In this document: piece after piece, positions 22,801 to 29,149 of the stretch
Layout of the letters: each line of letters opens with the position of its first letter
How positions within the stretch are numbered: the first letter of the stretch is position 1
Assembly (NCBI GenBank): GCA_039738635.1
Contig: JBCLLN010000009.1
Coordinates: 1-31,709 of the forward strand
From: JBCLLP01 sp039738635
Lineage (GTDB): Bacteria; Patescibacteriota; Saccharimonadia; CAILAD01; BJGX01
DNA: 31,709 nucleotides
Direction: 5' to 3'
Program-made: the position numbers and the translations under genes
Notes under the pieces: model-generated
Database searches by the model: none
The model's input: only the letters and a program-made list of their open reading frames with translations
What the model was told of the DNA's origin: nothing

Positions 22801-22820
22801 TTTAGTACATATGTACTAAA
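22801..22820. promoter_or_regulatory. 20-bp perfect palindrome, candidate LexA-type operator
   Basis: TTTAGTACATATGTACTAAA is a perfect 20-bp palindrome. Its core GTACATATGTAC resembles the Gram-positive LexA box core (GAACATATGTTC). It lies about 77 bp upstream of the 22724 start and 160 bp upstream of the LexA-fusion start. Confidence 0.6.
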
Positions 22821-22957
22821 CTAGGTAGCGTAATGTAGTTCGATGCCGTTTACCACTAATTATATAGCTATAACAGCTCGCTGATGCACCTATTCGATTC
22901 CAAACGATCCGTATTAGTGCCATACATAATAGGAGTATTTATAGCTACACTTTTCGT

Positions 22958-22974
22958 ATACATTCGTGTATTAT
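22958..22974 (+). promoter_or_regulatory. Leaderless -10 with overlapping inverted repeat
   Basis: ATACA-TTCG-TGTAT (22958-22971) overlaps the putative -10 TATTAT (22969-22974), which lies exactly 6 nt before the ATG at 22981. It is a likely autoregulatory site for the fusion protein. Confidence 0.55.
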
Positions 22975-22980
22975 ATCAGT

Positions 22981-24540
22981 ATGAGCACAAAAAAACAGAC
23001 AGAAGTATACGACTACATTCACAAATACCATCAGGATAACGGTGGCTACCCTACTATGGTACAAATTGGGCATGAACTGGGGCTCAAGTCGTCGTCTACT
23101 GTGTGGCAACATGTGCATAAGCTGATTGAGCAAGGAAAATTACATAAGGATGGTTTGTATGCCGGCTATTCGCTAGCAGATGCAACGATAAGCAACACCC
23201 AAGTGCCAGTTATTGGCTATATTGCGGCCGGCCAGCCGATAGAAGCCATAGAACTATCAGATCAACAGGAAATAGCGGTAGCTGACTTACCGAAATATGG
23301 TGAATTTTATGCCCTAAAAGTTAAGGGAGACAGCATGATAGATGATGGTATTTATGATGGCGATACCGTTATTATAAAAAAACAAACGTCGGCCCAGAAC
23401 GGTCAAACAGTTGTAGCAATTATTGATGATAACCAGGCAACACTTAAAAAAATATACCGAGAAAAAGCTGGCTTTAGATTACAACCCGAAAACCAGTCTA
23501 TGTTGCCAATTTATAGAGATGAGGTGGAAGTACGTGGCATTGTGTGGGCTGTGCACAGAAACAAATATCAGGAAGACAGTAACAGCGCATATATAACAAC
23601 AAGGAAATGGAAAACTCTTGATCTTTTCGCAGGCGTTGGGGGTATACGATTAGGTTTTGAAAAGGCAGGCTTCACCACGGTGTTTGCAAATGATTTTGAG
23701 GCTAATTGCAAACATACCTATGATTTAAATTTTAGAAATTCAAAGCTCGTTGTTGAGGATATTACTAATATCAGCCTAGAGGATTTACCAGAATTTGATT
23801 TTTTACTAGCTGGTTTTCCATGTCAGGCCTTCTCAATTGCAGGCCATCGTCATGGCTTTGACGACCAAAAGGGGCGAGGAAATTTATTCTTTGACATCGC
23901 TCGCATAATCAAGGCCAGAAAACCCGTGGGTTTTCTACTCGAAAATGTAAAAAACCTGAGAACCCACGACGGAGGTAACACATTTAAAGTTATCGAACAA
24001 ACGCTCAATGGCCTCGGTTATCACATCAAGCCAAAAGTACTAAATTCAATGGCATATGGTAACGTACCTCAAAACCGCGAAAGGATTTACATAGTTGGCT
24101 TTAGAGATAAAGCTAAGATTGAGAACTTCGAATTTCCAGAGCCCATAGAACTAACGAAAACCGTAAAATCAATCTTGCAGAAAAATGTTGAAGAAAAATA
24201 CTACTATGACGGTAAGCCCTTGTATGAAAAGCTCAAAGACGATATTAACGAAGAAAATCAAGTATACCAGTGGCGACGTAAGTACGTTAGGCAGAATAAG
24301 AAAGGTGTATCCCCTACCTTAACAGCGAATATGGGTATGGGCGGGCATAATGTACCAATAATTTTCGACGGTAAGCGTATTAGGAAATTAACTCCGCGTG
24401 AGTGCTTTCGTCTTCAGGGCTTTCCAGATAGCTACAAACTACCAAATATTGCCGACTCATCTCTTTACAAGCAAGCTGGTAATTCAGTATCTACAACTGT
24501 GCTTGAAAGAATTGCTAATCAAATTGCCAAAGTCCTGTAG
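22981..24540 (+). CDS. LexA (S24 peptidase)-C5-cytosine DNA methyltransferase fusion
   Basis: The 519-residue protein (start at 22981; the ATG at 22966 lies in the promoter) joins two complete proteins. Residues 1-65 are a LexA winged helix. Residues about 75-195 are the S24 autopeptidase, with cleavage site IAAG (Ala83-Gly84), nucleophile Ser118 in GDSM and base Lys156 in TLKK. Residues 208-519 are a C5-cytosine methyltransferase with motif I LDLFAGVGG, motif IV PCQ (catalytic Cys281), motif VI ENV (321-323), motif VIII QNRER (364-368) and motif X QAGNSV. It should methylate cytosine at a short site and bind its own operator. RecA-stimulated self-cleavage between the LexA domains is predicted. 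The gene faces a probable endonuclease gene 11 bp away. Confidence 0.9.
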   Translation: MSTKKQTEVYDYIHKYHQDNGGYPTMVQIGHELGLKSSSTVWQHVHKLIEQGKLHKDGLYAGYSLADATISNTQVPVIGYIAAGQPIEAIELSDQQEIAVADLPKYGEFYALKVKGDSMIDDGIYDGDTVIIKKQTSAQNGQTVVAIIDDNQATLKKIYREKAGFRLQPENQSMLPIYRDEVEVRGIVWAVHRNKYQEDSNSAYITTRKWKTLDLFAGVGGIRLGFEKAGFTTVFANDFEANCKHTYDLNFRNSKLVVEDITNISLEDLPEFDFLLAGFPCQAFSIAGHRHGFDDQKGRGNLFFDIARIIKARKPVGFLLENVKNLRTHDGGNTFKVIEQTLNGLGYHIKPKVLNSMAYGNVPQNRERIYIVGFRDKAKIENFEFPEPIELTKTVKSILQKNVEEKYYYDGKPLYEKLKDDINEENQVYQWRRKYVRQNKKGVSPTLTANMGMGGHNVPIIFDGKRIRKLTPRECFRLQGFPDSYKLPNIADSSLYKQAGNSVSTTVLERIANQIAKVL

Positions 24541-24551
24541 CAGAAACATTC

Positions 24552-25367
24552 CTAGATAATGTTTATTCTTATAGAGTTAATCCTGTCAAGTTGCTTACGC
24601 AGAAATTCTTCATTTAGCTCTTCATCATATAGCCGAATATGATTTTGTTGGAAATTAGTTTCAAACAATACTGCAAGATTATCATCCACCCAGTTTTTTG
24701 GCCTAAGCCTCAATTCTAGTCGTTTTTTCGCTTTATATATCTTTGCTTTTCCGTATTTTTCATCAATAAAGTTATCCAGAAAAACAGACTTTTTAGTTGT
24801 ATTGCCAACCAAAACATTGACTATGCTTGATATTTCAACGCTACACCCAACTAGATAGAAATTGAAACCTGCCCTCAGAATAAAAATGTACATGATGTCT
24901 TTAACCCCGTTTTGCTCACGCTTTACTAGTGCAATTTTATCGGCAAAAATACCAAGCCAAGCATTTTTGATTGTTTCATATTGTTTGTTACTAAATAAGC
25001 TGTCTAGGTCAACACCCACACCTTCGAACTTTTGACCCAGCGAAGCCTCGCCTGACTCAGCGTTAGTGAGTTCGCCTGTACTATTTATTTTTGCATTGAG
25101 CATTTTAATGTCTGCGGCCCAGCCATCTTCTTCGTTATATATGTCGACTGGGTAAGACCCAGCTCCGATGGGCTTAACATCGAGGGCCTGCACGAACCAC
25201 TGTTCGATATGTTCTTTTGGGACCTGAACAGCACGTTCATTCTGTTCTGGTAACAGCTCTGGTTGTGAGAATAGGCTCTTTTTTATAAAGTATCTGATGA
25301 CTTCCTGGGCTTTAGGGTCTAGAAGTTTTAGTAATACTTTTTTTGGTATGGGCGTTAGGACGTACAT
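24552..25367 (-). CDS. Probable type II restriction endonuclease, partner of the LexA-methyltransferase
   Basis: The 271-residue protein has no family I can name, but PVDIYNEEDGWAADIKML at residues 73-90 fits the PD-(D/E)xK nuclease core (Asp75, then Asp86-Ile-Lys88). Strand-rich segments (IALVKREQNGVKDIMYIFIL) follow, as in type II enzymes. Its position, tail-to-tail with a cytosine methyltransferase gene and only 11 bp apart, is the usual arrangement of a type II RM pair. The gene is preceded by a 20-codon leader ORF under a family B promoter, with the leader stop 5 nt before this ATG. Confidence 0.65.
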   Translation of the reverse strand: MYVLTPIPKKVLLKLLDPKAQEVIRYFIKKSLFSQPELLPEQNERAVQVPKEHIEQWFVQALDVKPIGAGSYPVDIYNEEDGWAADIKMLNAKINSTGELTNAESGEASLGQKFEGVGVDLDSLFSNKQYETIKNAWLGIFADKIALVKREQNGVKDIMYIFILRAGFNFYLVGCSVEISSIVNVLVGNTTKKSVFLDNFIDEKYGKAKIYKAKKRLELRLRPKNWVDDNLAVLFETNFQQNHIRLYDEELNEEFLRKQLDRINSIRINII

Positions 25368-25372
25368 AGGTT

Positions 25373-25435
25373 TTACTTACTGCTTTCTAAAATCTTCTCT
25401 ACAACTCTTTTTTGTAGCTTTTTAATATCACTCAT
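25373..25435 (-). CDS. Leader peptide ORF of the endonuclease gene
   Basis: ATG at 25435, TAA at 25373-25375, 20 residues starting MSDIKKLQKR and continuing VVEKILESSK. The first ten residues are identical to the hsdM leader. The ATG is 7 nt from the -10 box, so it should be translated from a leaderless mRNA. Confidence 0.65.
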   Translation of the reverse strand: MSDIKKLQKRVVEKILESSK

Positions 25436-25442
25436 CCCCTAT

Positions 25443-25490
25443 ATTCTACACTTCAGGCGCCTGTGGCGCTAGGGGGCGAGTCTATGTCGA
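25443..25490 (-). promoter_or_regulatory. Family B promoter of the endonuclease gene
   Basis: CTGAAGTGTAGAAT (-10 at 25443-25448), then ATAGGGG and the leader ATG. Upstream GCCCCCTAGCGCCACAG is a family A-type end. Confidence 0.75.
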
Positions 25491-25530
25491 GTCCTTTCTG
25501 CGTTTATTCTTTCGGATTCTGCTTGCGCTG

Positions 25531-25560
25531 TTGACTTTTTTAGCTCTGTTTTGCTATATT
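25531..25560 (+). promoter_or_regulatory. Promoter of small RNA 1
   Basis: -35 TTGACT (25531-25536), 18-bp spacer, extended -10 TGCTATATT (25552-25560). Confidence 0.65.
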
Positions 25561-25566
25561 TGAAGC

Positions 25567-25623
25567 ATCACCAATGGAAGATGTCCCCTGTAAGGTTCCA
25601 TCCTTATGGGGGTTCTTCTTTTT
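25567..25623 (+). ncRNA. Putative small RNA 1 (about 55 nt)
   Basis: The transcript would start near 25567, carry CATCACCAATGG, and end in an 11-bp terminator stem (25585-25595 with 25602-25612, two G-U pairs, loop TTCCAT) followed by TTCTTCTTTTT. No ORF of note. It points toward the 3' end of the Bro-N gene and diverges from the family B promoter. It shares a CCAATGG motif and layout with small RNA 2. Confidence 0.6.
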
Positions 25624-25648
25624 ATTGGGTTTGTACGCTAGCTTGGTG

Positions 25649-26479
25649 TTATTTCAATTTTTTTCTAAGCTCGTTTTCTGTTAAAAAGTTATTTTTATTC
25701 ACTACCGGGCGGCGGATTTCTTTTTCTAATTCTTTCCTGGCGACGCCGGCAACCTTTCCACCTCGTTTGGCGTCCTGCTTGAGTTTTGGCACTCCTTTGG
25801 AATCTTCTATCTTATGAATTTCAGTAGTGGAGCGCTCGCCCAGCATAGTAAAAATCAACTCAAAGTCGTCCATATGATCTCGGAGGTTTTGACGTTCAAG
25901 GCCTTTCAATTTTTTATACTCACTGGGTGTTACGCCAAAAGTCGCCTTGGAAATTTCTGCTGTCAAAATCTCATATTCCTTTTGCTCCCTGGCGCCTCGT
26001 TTTTGCCACTCGCCGGTGAGTTCTTCACGAATAGCGATACCGCGCATCCGCTTTTCAATCCAATCTTCCGAATAGCCTTTGAGCTTATAGAGCATTCTCG
26101 TCCGCTTTGTTGCCAATTCTGGATTTTCTATCTCCTGCACTCGCTCGTAGCCGACTTTTGCCAGCCAGCGCTTGAACGGCTCGGCTTTGGGCGATGGAAT
26201 AGATTGAATGATGCGAAAAATTCCCTCTGTATCGGCACAGTCGGTTGCGCGCATTTTGCCATCAGGAGCCAGCATTTTCAACTGTCGACAAATTGTCGAT
26301 AGTTCAATTCCATCCTCACCATTAACCCGAACCTTCATTCTGTACCAGTAATCATTAGCATTTGTGCTGTCGGTCAGCACCTCAATCACGTCCACAACCG
26401 AAAACCACCATTCATTTTGATACAGTGTTTTTCTGATTTTTTTGCCTTTGAATAAAGCGATTTTTGTGGTTTCCATCAT
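25649..26479 (-). CDS. Bro-N domain protein (phage antirepressor-like)
   Basis: The 276-residue protein has an N-terminal Bro-N fold: KIALFKGKKIRKTLYQNEWW followed by FSVVDVIEVLTDSTNANDYW (residues about 6-45), then LKMLAPDGKMRATDCADTEG and the block RIIQSIPSPKAEPFKRWLAKVG at about 89-110, classic for the family. The C-terminal half is basic and helical. Bro-N proteins bind DNA and are common in phages and in Patescibacteria. The start is MMETT at 26479, or METT at 26476. The ATG overlaps the stop of a six-codon leader ORF under a family B promoter. Confidence 0.9.
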   Translation of the reverse strand: MMETTKIALFKGKKIRKTLYQNEWWFSVVDVIEVLTDSTNANDYWYRMKVRVNGEDGIELSTICRQLKMLAPDGKMRATDCADTEGIFRIIQSIPSPKAEPFKRWLAKVGYERVQEIENPELATKRTRMLYKLKGYSEDWIEKRMRGIAIREELTGEWQKRGAREQKEYEILTAEISKATFGVTPSEYKKLKGLERQNLRDHMDDFELIFTMLGERSTTEIHKIEDSKGVPKLKQDAKRGGKVAGVARKELEKEIRRPVVNKNNFLTENELRKKLK

Positions 26480-26496
26480 GATTTAATATCACTCAT
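26476..26496 (-). CDS. Six-codon leader ORF (MSDIKS) of the Bro-N gene
   Basis: ATG at 26496, TGA at 26476-26478, overlapping the Bro-N ATG as ATGA. The first five codons match the hsdM and endonuclease leaders. The -10 TAGAAT is 7 nt upstream. Confidence 0.6.
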   Translation of the reverse strand: MSDIKS

Positions 26497-26503
26497 ACCC
26501 TAT

Positions 26504-26540
26504 ATTCTACACTTCAGGGGCGTGTGGTGCTAGAGGCACC
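26504..26540 (-). promoter_or_regulatory. Family B promoter of the Bro-N gene
   Basis: GCCCCTGAAGTGTAGAAT (-10 at 26504-26509), ATAGGGT, then the leader ATG. Upstream lies GCCTCTAGCACCAC. Confidence 0.75.
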
Positions 26541-26577
26541 AAACCTACGCTTTTATGGTGCTTTTGACGACTACATC

Positions 26578-26606
26578 TTGTATATGTTGTGATATTCTGC
26601 TATAAT
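26578..26606 (+). promoter_or_regulatory. Promoter of small RNA 2
   Basis: -35 TTGTAT (26578-26583), 17-bp spacer, extended -10 TGCTATAAT (26598-26606). Confidence 0.7.
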
Positions 26607-26612
26607 TGGCAC

Positions 26613-26685
26613 ATCCAATGGTTGACCATCAACTGTCGGGCTATTACATCCAAGAGCGCCCCTCTTAATCGAGGGGCGTTTTTTT
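26613..26685 (+). ncRNA. Putative small RNA 2 (about 73 nt)
   Basis: The transcript would start near 26613, contain a GTTGA-CCA-TCAAC hairpin and two copies of ACATCCAA, and end in an 8-bp terminator CGCCCCTC-TTAATC-GAGGGGCG (26657-26678) with seven T. The T tract ends 2 bp before the NYN gene's stop codon. On the minus strand the hairpin has no T tract, so it is not that gene's terminator. Confidence 0.65.
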
Positions 26686-26687
26686 GG

Positions 26688-27242
26688 CTATTTTTCACGA
26701 CGCCTTACTTCTCCGCGCCAAATATTATCAAAAATTGTCAGGACATCTGTATAGCCATCTGCACCAGTCCGAAGTTCCGTAGAGACATTATTTCGTGAAG
26801 AATATATAAATACTTTTTTGCCTTTATTGCGGACAAACCTTACAAGGGCAAGAAAGTCGGAGTCGCCACTGAACAGTATTGCTTCGTCATAGTTTTTAAC
26901 CTGGTTAACCACATCGATAGCCATTTCAACATCCATATTGCCCTTTTCTTCAACGACTAGCCCTGCGTCAGTTTCCACTTTGATTTGTTTAAGGGGCTTT
27001 TTGCGAACAACAAATTTGAGAGCCTTCTCTAGATAAACATAAAACCTAAATTTACCATCAACGCTATATTCGCGGGTTTTCTGCTCCGGATAAGCGTCGT
27101 AGTAGTAAACTTTAATTTCTGATGCCACATGCTTTGACTTAAGAAAAGCTTTAAGCTTTGCAAGATCGAAAAGTTGACCTTTCGCCTTTTGTACTGCCCA
27201 TAGGTTAGAGGCATCGATAAATACGAATACTTTCTTACTCAC
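26688..27242 (-). CDS. NYN domain (PIN-like, LabA-type) putative RNase
   Basis: The 184-residue protein is a single NYN domain of the PIN-like nuclease superfamily. Acidic metal-binding residues lie in VFVFIDASNLW (Asp10), KGNMDVEMAIDVV (Asp104, Asp110) and LFSGDSDFLALVRF (Asp127, Asp129), the standard set. It probably cleaves RNA. The start is GTG at 27242, with GGAGAT about 8 nt upstream inside the leader ORF. The Lys/Arg-rich C-terminus (RGEVRRREK) may contact nucleic acid. It shares the family B promoter with the neighbouring defence genes, which suggests a role as an effector. Confidence 0.85.
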   Translation of the reverse strand: MSKKVFVFIDASNLWAVQKAKGQLFDLAKLKAFLKSKHVASEIKVYYYDAYPEQKTREYSVDGKFRFYVYLEKALKFVVRKKPLKQIKVETDAGLVVEEKGNMDVEMAIDVVNQVKNYDEAILFSGDSDFLALVRFVRNKGKKVFIYSSRNNVSTELRTGADGYTDVLTIFDNIWRGEVRRREK

Positions 27243-27245
27243 GAT

Positions 27246-27308
27246 CTATCTCCAAACGGCGAGGCTATGCCGAGTCCATTCGTTGAGTTGTTTTTGGGTT
27301 AGTGTCAT
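27246..27308 (-). CDS. Leader peptide ORF of the NYN gene
   Basis: ATG at 27308, TAG at 27246-27248, 20 residues (MTLTQKQLNEW...), three bases before the NYN GTG. The peptide differs from the MSDIK leaders although the promoter is nearly identical. Its last codons contain the GGAG that serves the NYN start. Confidence 0.6.
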   Translation of the reverse strand: MTLTQKQLNEWTRHSLAVWR

Positions 27309-27315
27309 CCCCTAT

Positions 27316-27345
27316 ATTCTACACTTCAGGGGCGTAAGGTGCAAA
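27316..27345 (-). promoter_or_regulatory. Family B promoter of the NYN gene
   Basis: GCCCCTGAAGTGTAGAAT (-10 at 27316-27321), ATAGGGG, then the leader ATG. CCCCT and AGGGG flank the -10 as an inverted repeat. Confidence 0.75.
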
Positions 27346-27358
27346 GGTGTATATAAGT

Positions 27359-27397
27359 AAAAAGCCCCATACTTTTGACAATCAAAAGTATGGGGCT
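27359..27397 (-). terminator. Intrinsic terminator of the exported-protein operon
   Basis: On the minus strand a 16-bp stem AGCCCCATACTTTTGA with its complement, followed by TTTTT. It insulates the family B unit from the genes at 27450-28240. Confidence 0.85.
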
Positions 27398-27449
27398 AAG
27401 GTTATCGGTGCTATGTCAAGCTACGCACACTTGATGCAATAGGTCAGTA

Positions 27450-27629
27450 TTATGTTACTGAGCTACTGTGTCCTTTGCGACGCTTGCGCGCAATAGCGCT
27501 AATAACGGCAGTAAGGACACTGATTGCCAGAGCTACCCAAAGCTCCACTGGTCCGATACCACCCAATAGTACGATGATCGCCATCAAAAGCACATACACG
27601 ATGAGTCCATCGATCAAGCCACGCCGCAT
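27450..27629 (-). CDS. Small two-helix membrane protein
   Basis: The 59-residue protein (start ATG at 27629) has two hydrophobic segments, LIDGLIVYVLLMAIIVLLGG at about residues 5-24 and VELWVALAISVLTAVISAIA at about 28-47, and a basic tail KRRKGHSSSVT. I choose the ATG at 27629 over the GTG at 27638 because it overlaps the upstream stop as TAATG, a coupled arrangement. It could be a holin-like or immunity-like partner of the exported protein encoded just before it, but no motif shows this. Confidence 0.65.
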   Translation of the reverse strand: MRRGLIDGLIVYVLLMAIIVLLGGIGPVELWVALAISVLTAVISAIARKRRKGHSSSVT

Positions 27630-28240
27630 TAGTACCACCCCCAGTTGTAGCGGAACGTACCATTACCGTGAGCGCGAATCCATGTCCACGGATATGATGT
27701 ACCCCCACAGAGAATCCATACGCAGTTGGTAATCGTGGCATTACGGCGGGCATAGAAACCAGAGTGTTGCACTCCAGTAAAGTACGCATACCACCATGAT
27801 GCCCAGCCCTGTGAAGCCGGACCTGTGTACTGGTGCGCTCCGTCATTGTGCGTCATGCCTTGTGCGACACGTTGATTAACGACGGTGGCATACCCCCAGC
27901 ACCAGCTGAGCCATTGGTTCCAGCGATAGGCCGTGAACCCGAGGAGAGTCCTCGCGGTGATCCAAACGTGAACCCTGCGGCAGCCTGTCGGTGTCGGGCT
28001 ACCACCTGTGTAGGCCTCAGCCGACACGATGCCTGACGGGCTATTGCTCACAACGGTCGTGGTCGGGCCAACGGGTACGAAGTTCGAATCCGTCGGTGTC
28101 GATTTGACGGACACCGTGTAGATGTACTGCGGTGCGGTCGGCGTTGTTTCGGTGGTCACGGCTGATGCGGGTTGTACCCACACAGTCGAGCTCACCAGTG
28201 CCGAGAGCACCAACAGCATGATGCTGTTGCGCTTTTTCAT
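27629..28240 (-). CDS. Secreted Trp-rich protein, actinobacterial in character
   Basis: The 203-residue protein has a clear Sec signal peptide (KKRNS, hydrophobic core IMLLVLSALVSSTVWV, cleavage after QPASA near residue 27). The mature part is rich in Trp, Tyr, Gly, Thr and Pro with four cysteines (GCRR, WCWGY, NCVWILCGG), so two disulfides are possible. The coding region is visibly richer in G+C than the rest of the window and uses GC-ending codons, as expected of DNA from an actinobacterial host. AAGGAG lies about 8 nt before the ATG. No family is recognised; it may be a secreted effector or bacteriocin-like protein. Confidence 0.75.
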   Translation of the reverse strand: MKKRNSIMLLVLSALVSSTVWVQPASAVTTETTPTAPQYIYTVSVKSTPTDSNFVPVGPTTTVVSNSPSGIVSAEAYTGGSPTPTGCRRVHVWITARTLLGFTAYRWNQWLSWCWGYATVVNQRVAQGMTHNDGAHQYTGPASQGWASWWYAYFTGVQHSGFYARRNATITNCVWILCGGTSYPWTWIRAHGNGTFRYNWGWY

Positions 28241-28494
28241 TGTATTGCTCCTTAGTTTAGGCCTCCCAGCCCGCTCCAGAGCACTTTTTTACAACGGTTA
28301 TTGATTGTTAAGTTACCTGCCGGCAATAATAACACTTTATTTAGATTTTAGCAAGTAGCTTTTAATTAACAACTTTAATGCCTTGCCATCACAGCATGAT
28401 AAAAAAGCCATTGATGGGCGATTTTCTTTGGCTAAACAGTATCTTCGAGATAATGATAGAGCTTATTTTTAAAGTGGACATACAGCTGAGGGGA
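28241..28494. other. Intergenic region without a recognised gene
   Basis: It holds the Shine-Dalgarno and 5' region of the secreted protein gene (AAGGAGC near 28249) and an AT-rich stretch likely containing its promoter. I see no ORF, RNA fold or repeat that I can support. Confidence 0.4.
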
Positions 28495-28998
28495 CTACAG
28501 GCTTATTGCCCCGGGCTCGCTGGCGTCCAAGCTTATACTAAAAATCATCATCACCGGCTCGTCTAATGAATCAAGGGGTAGTTGGTCCCTCGACTCGTCA
28601 AGGGTGCCATCCCCATCATCAATATATAGCATGGCAGAGAGCGTCTCGCCATCCGTGGTTGCGCGAGAAAGAGTAATTGGCGTGAGATTTTTTGTCTCTC
28701 CTGCCGGAAGCACACCACTTGTGCCTAAAATCTTCCTGGGCTGGCCGTCATTAACTTCATAAATTACCACAAATCCTGGCTTCACAAGGCGCACGACCGC
28801 AACTGAGACGGTTCGTGATGGGGGTTGCTCCGCGACATAGATTGCATTTTGACCGACAATAAGGGCTGACGAGTCGCCAGTAGAACTAGGTCTGGTGCTA
28901 CCATCTCGGAAGAAGAATGTAATGCCTAGAGCGATCGTAATAAGCAAAAGAATTAGAAGTATTTTGATGTTTACCCTGTTAGAAATTTGTGTAGTCAT
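28495..28998 (-). CDS. Membrane-anchored extracytoplasmic protein, DUF7282-like
   Basis: The 167-residue protein (ATG at 28998; an in-frame GTG at 29016 would add six residues) has a signal anchor at about residues 11-31 (IKILLILLLITIALGITFFF). It is followed by a Ser/Thr linker and a beta-rich domain with LVKPGFVVIYEVNDGQPRKI, GTSGVLPAGETKN and SAMLYIDDGDGTLD. This pattern ('GFVVI.e...G...G.S..l..G...n...L......l.A.ly.DDGDG') resembles DUF7282-type archaeal/bacterial surface domains. The domain lies outside the membrane. Function is unknown. Confidence 0.7.
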   Translation of the reverse strand: MTTQISNRVNIKILLILLLITIALGITFFFRDGSTRPSSTGDSSALIVGQNAIYVAEQPPSRTVSVAVVRLVKPGFVVIYEVNDGQPRKILGTSGVLPAGETKNLTPITLSRATTDGETLSAMLYIDDGDGTLDESRDQLPLDSLDEPVMMIFSISLDASEPGAISL

Positions 28999-29149
28999 AG
29001 TTAATTTACATTTCACATCCGTTAGTTAAATGTTAAAGTTTCTAACGGGGTTAATAGGTTTGTTCATCTTAAGAATATATAAAGTTTGGATAGTTAACTA
29101 CAGCTTGGTGCGGGGTAGTTGAATCGTTCTCTTAATCTAAGTAAGGTCA

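Noticed and set aside
22855..22925. tRNA-like sequence (TTCGATTCC) in the divergent region
   Set aside because: Only a T-loop-like string is present; no acceptor, D or anticodon stems can be formed.
27629..28240. Long plus-strand frames over the GC-rich secreted gene
   Set aside because: They are by-products of high G+C on the opposite strand; only the minus-strand frame has a signal peptide and a ribosome binding site.
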